From assembly GCA_019236925.1 (NCBI GenBank), contig JAFAID010000314.1, positions 1 to 40,030 on the forward strand: 40,030 nt of DNA, in the 5' to 3' direction. Both the position numbers and the translations under genes were made by a program. The notes beneath the pieces were generated by a model. The model saw only the letters and a list, made by a program, of their open reading frames with translations. It was not told where the DNA came from and searched no databases. Positions 32,716 to 39,549 of the stretch are shown here, piece by piece (position 1 is the first letter of the stretch; each line of letters opens with the position of its first letter). The DNA is from Mycobacterium sp. (GTDB taxonomy: Bacteria > Actinomycetota > Actinomycetes > Mycobacteriales > Mycobacteriaceae).

Positions 32716-34250
32716 TGCCGCTGAGAACATCGTTCCACCGGCGAAGTCGAGCGCAGCCGCGAGGCAGCACCTCGTTGTCGCTGCGGTGGCGAGTCATGCT
32801 GCTGGCGATGTCGATGGTGGCGATGGTGGTCGTCCTGATGGCCGTCGCCGTGTACGCGGTGATCTCCGCGGCGCTGTACAAGGACATCGACAACCAGCTG
32901 CAGAGCAGGGCCCAGCTATTGATCGCCAGCGGATCGTTGGCGGCTGATCCTGCGAAAGCCATTGAGGGCACCGCATATTCGGATGTCAACGCGATGCTGG
33001 TTAATCCCGGCCGATCGATCTTCACGGCCAACCAGGAGGGCCAGACGCTGCCGGTCGGACCGCCGGAGAAGGCCGTCGTCCGCGGTGACCTGTTCATGTC
33101 GCGGCGCACGGCGGCCGGTCAGCGGGTGTTGGCCGTTCACTTGCCGAACGGCAGCTCGCTGCTGATCTCCAAGAGCCTGGCACCGACCGATGCGGTGATG
33201 ACGAAGCTGCGTTGGGTGCTGTTGATCGTCGGCGGGGTCGGCGTCGCCGTCGCCGCGGTTGCCGGTGGGATGGTCACCCAGGCCGGCCTACGCCCGGTGG
33301 GCCGGCTGACCGAGGCGGCCGAGCGGGTGGCGCGCACCGACAATCTGCGGCCCATCCCGGTATACGGGAGCGACGAGCTGGCCCGGCTGACCGAAGCGTT
33401 CAATCTGATGCTGCGAGCGCTGGCCGAATCTCGGGAACGCCAGGCCCGCCTCGTCGTCGATGCCGGTCACGAACTGCGCACCCCGCTGACATCGCTGCGC
33501 ACCAACGTCGAGCTGCTGATGGCGTCGACGGAGCCGGGTGCGCCGCCAATACCCGAACAGGAAATGGCCGATCTGCGTGCCGATGTGATCGCGCAGATCG
33601 AGGAATTATCAACTCTGGTCGGCGATTTGGTAGATCTCACCCGAGGCGACGCCGGCGAAGTAATACACGAGCCGGTCGACATCGGCGAGGTGATCGACCG
33701 CAGCCTGGAGCGAGTCCGGCGGCGCCGCAACGACATTGAGTTCGACGTCGACGTGACGCCCTGGCAGGTCTACGGCGACTCCGCCGGCCTGTCGCGTGCG
33801 GTGCTGAACCTGATGGACAATGCGGCCAAGTGGAGTCCTTCGGGAGAGACCGTCGGTATCCGGCTCCGGCAGCTGAACGCCAACCACGCCGAGTTGGTGG
33901 TGTCCGACCACGGACCGGGCATCCCGACGGCCGAGCGTGAGCTGGTGTTCGAGCGGTTCTTCCGCTCGACCTCGGCGCGGGCGATGCCCGGCTCGGGTCT
34001 CGGGCTGGCGATCGTCAAACAGGTCGTCCTCAATCACGGCGGGGCGCTGCGCGTCGAAGACACCGATCCGGGTGGCGAGCCGCCGGGGACGTCGATCTAT
34101 GTGTTGTTGCCTGGACGGCCGATCCCGACGTCGGAGTACCCGACTCCTGAGGAAGCTGCGGCGGATGTTAACGCATCGTCAAATCCGGGGAACTCATTAC
34201 GTCCGGCGAACGTTATTTCAGTCGATTCTCAGACAACGCAGGCAGGGTAG
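32715..34250 (+). CDS. mprB: Sensor histidine kinase MprB
   Basis: A 511-aa HAMP-type kinase: TM1 about 27-53, extracytoplasmic sensor ~54-163, TM2 ~166-188, HAMP ~189-240, dimerisation box GHELRTPLT with His252, N box NLMDNAAKWSP, G boxes DHGPGIP and GSGLGLAIVKQ. Its known output partner is MprA; in M. tuberculosis the sensor region interacts with extracytoplasmic factors including PepD-related quality control. The C-terminal ~45 residues are disordered. A SigE-like promoter for the next gene lies within its 3' end. Confidence 0.96.
   Translation: MPLRTSFHRRSRAQPRGSTSLSLRWRVMLLAMSMVAMVVVLMAVAVYAVISAALYKDIDNQLQSRAQLLIASGSLAADPAKAIEGTAYSDVNAMLVNPGRSIFTANQEGQTLPVGPPEKAVVRGDLFMSRRTAAGQRVLAVHLPNGSSLLISKSLAPTDAVMTKLRWVLLIVGGVGVAVAAVAGGMVTQAGLRPVGRLTEAAERVARTDNLRPIPVYGSDELARLTEAFNLMLRALAESRERQARLVVDAGHELRTPLTSLRTNVELLMASTEPGAPPIPEQEMADLRADVIAQIEELSTLVGDLVDLTRGDAGEVIHEPVDIGEVIDRSLERVRRRRNDIEFDVDVTPWQVYGDSAGLSRAVLNLMDNAAKWSPSGETVGIRLRQLNANHAELVVSDHGPGIPTAERELVFERFFRSTSARAMPGSGLGLAIVKQVVLNHGGALRVEDTDPGGEPPGTSIYVLLPGRPIPTSEYPTPEEAAADVNASSNPGNSLRPANVISVDSQTTQAG
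34188..34214 (+). promoter_or_regulatory. SigE/SigH-type promoter for pepD inside the end of mprB
   Basis: GGAAC (34189-34193) preceded by G and followed by T, then 16 nt, then CGTT (34211-34214). This matches the GGAACY-N16/17-CGTT consensus of mycobacterial ECF factors SigE and SigH. It would give a leader of about 85 nt for pepD (ATG 34308). Confidence 0.6.
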
Positions 34251-34307
34251 TGATCCAGTGGCTGCTGAGCCTGAACCGACTGTTCAAAGAAAGAGCGACC
34301 TAGCGAC

Positions 34308-35738
34308 ATGACGAATCACCCGAGGTATTCGCCACCGCCGCAGCAGCCCGGGTACAGCCCGGTCTCCGATCAGCGTGGGGCTCCAGGCTATTCCGGCCAT
34401 GGGCAGCAGCAAACATACCCTCAGCACTATGACTGGCGCTACCGCCAGCAGCCGCAGTACCAGCAGCCGTACGGGTCGTTCGGTAGCGGTCAGCCCGGCC
34501 CCGCCGGCAGTCCGCCGCCACAAGCGGGCGTACCGCGAAAGCGTCCCCGCGCAGGCGCATTAGCTGTCGGTGCATTGGCCATCGCAGTCGTGTCGGCGGG
34601 CATCGGCGGTGCGGCGGCATCGGTGGTCGAGCACAACGGACACCTCCCGATCGCCAGTGACGGGACGACACTCGGTGGTGCCACTCCCAGCGTGCCCGCC
34701 GCGAACGCTCCGGTAGGCACCGTCGAACAGGTCGCCGCCAAGGTGGTACCCAGTGTGGTCATGCTCCAGACCGATCTCGGTCGTCAGTCCGAGGAGGGGT
34801 CGGGCATCATCTTGTCTTCTGACGGGCTGATCCTGACCAACAACCACGTCGTTGCCACCGCGGCCAATCCCGGTCACCCGGCTCCGCCGCGCGAGGGCGG
34901 CCCCCGGGAGCCGGGTGGCCCGGCGGAGCCGCCAGGTGGTCCCCGGGACCCAGACAGTGACCGCCCCGGCGGGACGCCGAAGACCACGGTGACTTTCTCC
35001 GACGGACGCACCGCAGAGTTCACCGTGGTGGGGGCAGACCCAACCACCGACATCGCAGTCGTTCGGGTACAAGGTGTTTCCGGCTTGACGCCGATCAGCC
35101 TTGGGTCCTCGGCGAACTTGCGCGTCGGTCAGCCGGTGATGGCGGTCGGGTCGCCGCTCGGCCTGGAAGGCACGGTGACCACCGGCATCGTCAGCGCGCT
35201 CAACCGGCCGGTGTCGACGACCGGCGAGAGCGGTAACCAGAACACCGTTCTCGACGCGATTCAGACCGACGCCGCGATCAACCCCGGTAACTCCGGGGGC
35301 GCGTTGGTCAACATGAGCGGACAGTTGGTCGGCGTCAACTCGGCGATCGCCACGCTGGGCGGCGATTCGCCCGACGCGCAGAGCGGTTCGATCGGACTCG
35401 GCTTCGCCGTTCCGGTCGACCAGGCCAAGCGCATCGCCGACGAGTTGATCCACACTGGAACGGCGTCGCATGCGTCACTGGGCGTTCAGGTCACCAACGA
35501 CAAGGGCACACCCGGCGCCAAAGTCGTCGAGGTGGTACCGAATGGTGCGGCGGCGGCCGCCGGTCTGCCCGGCGGGGTCGTAGTGACCAAGGTCGACGAC
35601 CGCACGGTCAACAGCGCCGACGCCTTGGTCGCTGCCGTGCGATCCAAGGCGCCCGGCGACAAGGTGACGCTTACGTATAAGGATCCATCGGGAGATAGCA
35701 AGACCGTGCAGGTCACTTTGGGCAAGGCGCAGCAGTGA
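34308..35738 (+). CDS. pepD: HtrA-like serine protease PepD with expanded Pro-rich loop
   Basis: The 476-aa membrane-anchored protease/chaperone has a Gln/Pro/Tyr-rich cytosolic N-terminus, a single helix (about 88-108: AVGALAIAVVSAGIGGAAA), a trypsin-like domain and a C-terminal PDZ (380-470). The triad is His180 (LTNNHVV), Asp248 (TTDIAVV) and Ser329 (GNSGGAL). After His180 there is a Pro/Gly-rich insertion (about 187-224) that is longer than in M. tuberculosis PepD, which as I recall has only a short PPLGSPPP-like loop. It sits directly after mprAB and overlaps moaB2 by one base. Confidence 0.95.
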   Translation: MTNHPRYSPPPQQPGYSPVSDQRGAPGYSGHGQQQTYPQHYDWRYRQQPQYQQPYGSFGSGQPGPAGSPPPQAGVPRKRPRAGALAVGALAIAVVSAGIGGAAASVVEHNGHLPIASDGTTLGGATPSVPAANAPVGTVEQVAAKVVPSVVMLQTDLGRQSEEGSGIILSSDGLILTNNHVVATAANPGHPAPPREGGPREPGGPAEPPGGPRDPDSDRPGGTPKTTVTFSDGRTAEFTVVGADPTTDIAVVRVQGVSGLTPISLGSSANLRVGQPVMAVGSPLGLEGTVTTGIVSALNRPVSTTGESGNQNTVLDAIQTDAAINPGNSGGALVNMSGQLVGVNSAIATLGGDSPDAQSGSIGLGFAVPVDQAKRIADELIHTGTASHASLGVQVTNDKGTPGAKVVEVVPNGAAAAAGLPGGVVVTKVDDRTVNSADALVAAVRSKAPGDKVTLTYKDPSGDSKTVQVTLGKAQQ

Positions 35739-36280
35739 TGAGAGCCGGTGCATCGTGGTCGGACGCCAGATATACGGTTGCAACCATGGAACAGAGCGCG
35801 GAGTTGGTCGGCAGGGCACTTGTCGTCGTCGTCGACGATCGGACCGCGCACGGGGATGAGGACCACAGCGGGCCTCTGGTCACCGAGCTGCTCACCGAAG
35901 CGGGGTTCGTTGTCGACGGCGTGGTGGCCGTCGCCGCCGACGAGGTAGAGATCCGCAACGCACTGAACACCGCTGTGATCGGGGGAGTGGATCTGGTGGT
36001 GTCGGTCGGCGGCACCGGCGTGACGCCGCGCGACGTAACCCCGGAAGCCACCTTGGAGATTCTCGATCGCGAACTGCTCGGCATCTCCGAAGCCATCCGA
36101 GCGTCGGGCTTGTCTTCGGGCATCATGGATGCCGGCTTGTCACGTGGCTTGGCGGGGATCTCCGGCAGCACCCTGGTGGTCAACCTCGCCGGTTCTCGAT
36201 ACGCGGTGCGCGATGGCATGGCGACTCTGAATCCGCTGGCGGTCGGGATAATCGGCCAGCTGTCGAGCTTGGAGATTTGA
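35738..36280 (+). CDS. moaB2: Molybdenum cofactor biosynthesis protein MoaB2 (MogA family)
   Basis: The 180-aa molybdopterin-binding fold has RALVVVVDDRTAHGDEDHSGPLVTELL, DLVVSVGGTGVTPRDVTPEAT (the characteristic GGTG and PRD motifs), SRGLAGISGSTLVVNLAGSR. It is a MoaB/MogA adenylyl-transferase homologue; an MPT-binding role is family knowledge. The ATG 35738 overlaps the pepD TGA by one base, so it is coupled to the stress protease although the functions differ. A GTG one codon upstream is possible. Confidence 0.92.
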   Translation: MRAGASWSDARYTVATMEQSAELVGRALVVVVDDRTAHGDEDHSGPLVTELLTEAGFVVDGVVAVAADEVEIRNALNTAVIGGVDLVVSVGGTGVTPRDVTPEATLEILDRELLGISEAIRASGLSSGIMDAGLSRGLAGISGSTLVVNLAGSRYAVRDGMATLNPLAVGIIGQLSSLEI

Positions 36281-36287
36281 CGCCGGC

Positions 36288-36434
36288 ATGACCAGGCGCG
36301 GCGGCGACGCCCGAAGCTTGATCGACCAGGTATTCGGGACAGAGCTGCCTCAAGAGTCGACCGACGAGCGTGATGACGAAGCCGATGATCGCGAGCAGTG
36401 GCTGGGGGAGAACGTACCCCCGCACCACATTTGA
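36288..36434 (+). CDS. Small acidic hypothetical protein after moaB2
   Basis: A 48-aa ORF beginning MTRRGGDARSLIDQVFGTELP and ending LGENVPPHHI. It starts 7 nt after the moaB2 stop. The middle is very acidic (ESTDERDDEADDRE). I do not recognise it; the amphipathic SLIDQVF segment and operon-like placement make it more likely real than chance. Confidence 0.5.
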   Translation: MTRRGGDARSLIDQVFGTELPQESTDERDDEADDREQWLGENVPPHHI

Positions 36435-36475
36435 ACCGCTTCCCGATGTCACGGCATGAATACCCTGTGACTAAT

Positions 36476-36521
36476 TCGCTGCAAAGCGAGCAATCGCGGA
36501 CGACCGGACATACGGTTTTTT
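36476..36521 (+). other. Hairpins and T6 run before the MscL-family gene
   Basis: TCGCT (36476-36480), GCAA tetraloop, AGCGA (36485-36489), then ACCG-GACATA-CGGT ending in TTTTTT (36516-36521). This may terminate the mprAB-pepD-moaB2 transcript or attenuate the downstream gene. A T6 is rare in this GC-rich window. The rest of the 138-nt gap shows only a GTCAC-N14-GTGAC inverted pair (36448-36471). Confidence 0.35.
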
Positions 36522-36572
36522 GCGGGCGATCCTTCATTGCCCCGGTAATTCGTATCGACGGAGGTGGCTCGC

Positions 36573-36995
36573 GTGCTCAAAGGATTCAGAGATTTCATAA
36601 TGCGGGGTGACGTGATCACCGTCGCTGTCGGGTTGGTTGTGGCCTTGGCATTCTCGAACTTGGTCAAAGCCTTCACCGAAACCGTGATCAACCCACTGGT
36701 GGCGGCGGTCCAGCCCCATGCCGCCCTCGGATTGGGCGTGCAGCTCGGCGATCCGGGCAACAAGACGACCTTCCTCGACATCGGAACGCTGATCGGGGCA
36801 TTCATCTACTTCTTCGTCTTTATGGCGACCATTTACTTGGCGATCGTGGTGCCCTACCGGCAGATCCAGAAACGCCGCGGAGTCACCGTGTTCGGCGAGG
36901 AGCCGGCGACCAAGGCATGCGCGGAGTGCTGCTCCGACATCCCAGAGCCCGCACACAAGTGCAAGTACTGTGCCAGCGACCAGGCGGCCGCTTGA
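36573..36995 (+). CDS. MscL-family mechanosensitive channel with C-terminal zinc ribbon
   Basis: A 140-aa protein starting LKGFRDFIMRGDVITVAVGLVV, with TM1 (14-40), a periplasmic loop (PHAALGLGVQLGDPGNKTTF) and TM2 (70-94, GTLIGAFIYFFVFMATIYLAIVV), as in MscL. The C-terminal tail ends in a cysteine cluster, C116/C119/C120 and C130/C133 (CAECCSDIPEPAHKCKYC), typical of a zinc ribbon. GTG 36573 is preferred over GTG 36564: it gives MLKGF like other MscL and 8 nt spacing to GGAGG (36560-36564). It does not look like the classical Rv0985c MscL, which as I recall lies on the opposite strand. Confidence 0.85.
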   Translation: MLKGFRDFIMRGDVITVAVGLVVALAFSNLVKAFTETVINPLVAAVQPHAALGLGVQLGDPGNKTTFLDIGTLIGAFIYFFVFMATIYLAIVVPYRQIQKRRGVTVFGEEPATKACAECCSDIPEPAHKCKYCASDQAAA

Positions 36996-37012
36996 AACAT
37001 TCTTGCCCGCAC

Positions 37013-37684
37013 TCAATGCAGGGTGAGGGTCACGGTCTGCGTCAACGCGGCGCCGGCCACGGCATTGGCCGAGGCGGCCGGCAGCGCCACCAGGACCACC
37101 CGATCGTTCGTCGCGGCCTGAGCCTTTTGTTTGGCCGAAACCAGGACCACGATCGCGTTGGTGGCTATAACCCTGGGGACCGTCGGGTTGGACGGCGAGC
37201 TGGTCTCTGACGCGGCAACGACGTCGACGACGTCCCCCGGTCGGACCAGATCCGCCAGCGCGCTGTCGGCCGGATGCACCGGCACGATCCGGGCATCTGG
37301 CCCGGCGACCGACTCGGCCAGTCGGCGGCCCAGCAGCCGGACGTCGGTCAGCACTTCACCGCGCCGGGTCGGCCCGGCCAAGGTCGACCCGACAACCGTG
37401 TCGATGTCGGATTGCGCCCCGTCGGGAATCGTTGGCGCCAACCGTTTTTCGACTCGGAGGTCATCGGCAGTCAGCGCCGCGCCCGGGCTGAGATCACGGG
37501 CCGCCACCACCACCTGGGTTCGCTCACCGCCGGGGTCGGGCCGTAGCGCCGCAACGCCGGCAAGGACGACGAGCCCGGCTGCGGCGATCCGCCGGGCCAG
37601 CAGGGTTCGCGACCAGTCCGGGTGCAACCACTGGGAGATCCGGGTCGGCAGCGACGGATTCAACGATTTCCGGGAATCCCCCAC
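37013..37684 (-). CDS. SAF-domain membrane-anchored protein (Rv0990c-like)
   Basis: The 223-aa protein has one N-terminal helix (RRIAAAGLVVLAGVAAL, about 31-47) and then a SAF/CpaB-like extracytoplasmic domain: VVAARDLSPGAALTADDLR, VVGSTLAGPTRRGEVLTDVRLLG, PADSALADLVRPGDVVDVVA, ATNAIVVLVSAKQKAQAA. CpaB/RcpC proteins assist Flp pilus assembly, but no pilus genes are nearby. Start is GTG 37684. It lies 65 nt downstream of ruc and may be co-transcribed. Confidence 0.85.
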   Translation of the reverse strand: MGDSRKSLNPSLPTRISQWLHPDWSRTLLARRIAAAGLVVLAGVAALRPDPGGERTQVVVAARDLSPGAALTADDLRVEKRLAPTIPDGAQSDIDTVVGSTLAGPTRRGEVLTDVRLLGRRLAESVAGPDARIVPVHPADSALADLVRPGDVVDVVAASETSSPSNPTVPRVIATNAIVVLVSAKQKAQAATNDRVVLVALPAASANAVAGAALTQTVTLTLH

Positions 37685-37749
37685 GCCGCAACGGTACGTG
37701 CGGCCCGGTCTTACCCGCGGCCGTCGGCAAGCCGCTTGTGGATAACCGG

Positions 37750-38061
37750 CTAGCTTGCGGCGGCCGCCGCTGACGTCGGGGCCTTCGAGCCGGCCGAGTC
37801 TGATTTGTCGCTAGAGCTAGAGGAGGTACTCGACTTTTCCGATGAGCCGGACTTGGCCGACCCGTTGGTCGAACTCCGTGCCGACTCACGGCTGTCGGTG
37901 CGGTAGAAACCGCTGCCCTTGAACACCACGCCGACGGAGTTGAACAGTTTGCGCAGCCGACCGGAGCACTGCTCGCATGTCGTCAGGGCGTCGTCGGTGA
38001 AGGCCTGAACGACATCGAAGCGGTTGCCGCACTCGGTGCACGCGTAGCTGTAAGTCGGCAC
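37750..38061 (-). CDS. ruc: Ruc-like redox-regulated zinc-ribbon chaperone (Rv0991c, FmdB family)
   Basis: A 103-aa protein with N-terminal FmdB/regulatory zinc ribbon, C8-C11 (ACTEC) and C29-C32 (CEQC), then GSGFYRTDSR and a Ser/Lys-rich disordered tail. M. tuberculosis Ruc binds unfolded proteins when its cysteines are oxidised and supports DnaK. It starts with GTG 38061 after GGAGG at 5 nt. A CIRCE-like sequence lies 27-53 nt upstream, which fits heat-shock control by HrcA. Confidence 0.92.
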   Translation of the reverse strand: MPTYSYACTECGNRFDVVQAFTDDALTTCEQCSGRLRKLFNSVGVVFKGSGFYRTDSRESARSSTNGSAKSGSSEKSSTSSSSSDKSDSAGSKAPTSAAAAAS

Positions 38062-38087
38062 AGAAACCTCCGTGATGGTCTAAACGG

Positions 38088-38114
38088 TTAGCACTCTACA
38101 GTCTCAAGTGCTAG
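38088..38114. promoter_or_regulatory. CIRCE-like HrcA operator between ruc and the HNH nuclease
   Basis: TTAGCACTC, 9 nt, then AAGTGCTAG (38106-38114). The CIRCE consensus is TTAGCACTC-N9-GAGTGCTAA; the left arm is perfect, the right arm 7 of 9, spacing exact. It lies upstream of ruc (start 38061) and 9 nt before the GTG of the divergent nuclease gene. Confidence 0.75.
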
Positions 38115-38123
38115 AACCGCTAT

Positions 38124-38867
38124 GTGGCGCGTGTCATTCCCGCCCGACGCGGTAGAGGGAGGCGCGGCCGGTGGCGGGATGCGCTGGCGCTGCTGATCAT
38201 CCTGGTCATCGCCGTCGGCGTCGGTTGGCGCTACTTCCGCGACGTCCGAAGCCAGGAGTCCACCGCGTCATCCACCGGGTCCACGTCACCCGCGACACCG
38301 GCCTACGACGTGGCCCGTCGCGAACTCGACGCACTGCCCGTGAAGGGCTGGGACCGCTTCGAGGACTTCAACCGCGCACGGTTCGGCGAGCCCTGGAGTG
38401 ACGACGTCAACGTGGAGTTCGGCCACAACGGCTGCAACACCCGCGACGACATCCTGCGTCGCGATCTGGCCGACCTGCAGGTGCGGCCGGGGACCTGCTT
38501 TGCGCAGCGCGGCATCCTGCACGACCCCTACACCGGAACGACCATCGTCTTCGTGCGTGGCCCGGACACCTCTCCCGCCGTGCAGATCGACCATGTGGTG
38601 TCGCTGTCGGATGCCTGGTACAAGGGCGCGCGGGGCTGGGACGACCAACGCCGCCGCGACTTCGCCAACGACCCGCGCAATCTGTTGGCCGTGGCCCGTC
38701 AGGCCAACTTCGACAAGGCGTTTCGCGACGCCGCCTCCTGGTTGCCGCCCAACCTGGCATTTCGGTGCGCGTTTGTCGCCCGCCAGGTCGAGGTGAAGAC
38801 GGACTACCAGCTGTGGGTGTCGGGCCGCGAGAAAGACGCCATGCGGCGGGTGCTGCGGGGCTGCTGA
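38124..38867 (+). CDS. Membrane-anchored HNH endonuclease (DUF1524/GmrSD-like)
   Basis: The 247-aa protein has a basic start (MARVIPARRGRGRRGRW), one helix (about 20-37, ALALLIILVIAVGVGW), a Ser/Thr linker and an extracytoplasmic domain carrying an HNH motif: IDHVVSLSDAWYKGA with His157, NDPRNLLAV with Asn186, ANFDKAFRDAASWLPPN. Proteins of this type are found secreted in actinobacteria and are thought to cut DNA. GTG 38124 is the start. It has CIRCE at its 5' side and converges on the cyclo-ligase gene. Confidence 0.85.
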   Translation: MARVIPARRGRGRRGRWRDALALLIILVIAVGVGWRYFRDVRSQESTASSTGSTSPATPAYDVARRELDALPVKGWDRFEDFNRARFGEPWSDDVNVEFGHNGCNTRDDILRRDLADLQVRPGTCFAQRGILHDPYTGTTIVFVRGPDTSPAVQIDHVVSLSDAWYKGARGWDDQRRRDFANDPRNLLAVARQANFDKAFRDAASWLPPNLAFRCAFVARQVEVKTDYQLWVSGREKDAMRRVLRGC

Positions 38868-38876
38868 GCGCGGTCG

Positions 38877-39473
38877 CTAACCAGCACCGCCGCCCAGGTC
38901 GATCAAGCCGCGTTCGGGGGTCAGCGCATGGGTCATCGGGACGTCGTGCGGCTCATGCGGCAATTCGTCGAGCAGCTCCTGATCGCGGATCACGGCGATC
39001 AGGCGCGCCCGCGGGTCCCGGTGCACCAGCGTGCGGTCGTAAAATCCGAGGCCACGTCCCAGCCGCACGCCCATGCGGTCGACGGCGAGCGCGGGAACAA
39101 GCACGACGCTCGCCTCGGCCACGGTCGTCGCGGGCAGCCACGGCTCGGCCGGTTCGAGCAGTCCGAACCGCGCGGCAACCAGTTGTCCTGGCCGGTATTC
39201 ACCCCATTGCAGGGCCACCGGCGAGTCGCCGGCAGCGGTACGCGCGACCGGCAGCAACACGCGGCCGCTTCGTCGCAGCAACACATCCAGCATCTCGATC
39301 GACCCCGGCTCGGCACCGACCGGCACGTACGCGCATACCGTGCCGCCGCTGCTCACCGTGGCGTCGAGATGATCGGCCAATGACCGCGCCTCGCCGGCCC
39401 TGACGTCGTCCGCGACCGAGCGGCGGGAAGCCAGCAGCCGTTCCCGCAATGCGGCCTTGCCTGCGGTTGCCAT
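38877..39473 (-). CDS. 5-formyltetrahydrofolate cyclo-ligase
   Basis: The 198-aa enzyme makes 5,10-methenyl-THF from 5-formyl-THF with ATP. It begins MATAGKAALRERLLASRRSV with the conserved KxxLRxxLLxxR helix, and shows the GRGLGFYDRTL ATP/phosphate-binding motif and HDVPMTHALTPERGLI at the end. ATG 39473 gives the family length (Rv0992c is close to 197 aa); a longer frame upstream runs into galU's promoter. It is divergent from galU, 76 nt apart. Confidence 0.93.
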   Translation of the reverse strand: MATAGKAALRERLLASRRSVADDVRAGEARSLADHLDATVSSGGTVCAYVPVGAEPGSIEMLDVLLRRSGRVLLPVARTAAGDSPVALQWGEYRPGQLVAARFGLLEPAEPWLPATTVAEASVVLVPALAVDRMGVRLGRGLGFYDRTLVHRDPRARLIAVIRDQELLDELPHEPHDVPMTHALTPERGLIDLGGGAG

Positions 39474-39536
39474 ACGGACAACGATTACAGTCCCGGCTTT
39501 CACCCCGCCACAGCGGCCAGGAGAATCTGCTGCGAT

Positions 39537-39542
39537 TATGGT
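39537..39542 (+). promoter_or_regulatory. Candidate leaderless -10 of galU
   Basis: TATGGT (TANNNT) ends 7 nt before the galU ATG at 39550. There is no Shine-Dalgarno sequence between, so the transcript may begin on the ATG. Confidence 0.4.
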
Positions 39543-39549
39543 TTGCACG

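Noticed and set aside
36564..36572. GTG 36564 as the start of the MscL-like gene
   Set aside because: It overlaps the GGAGG itself; GTG 36573 gives proper spacing and the family N-terminus MLKGF.
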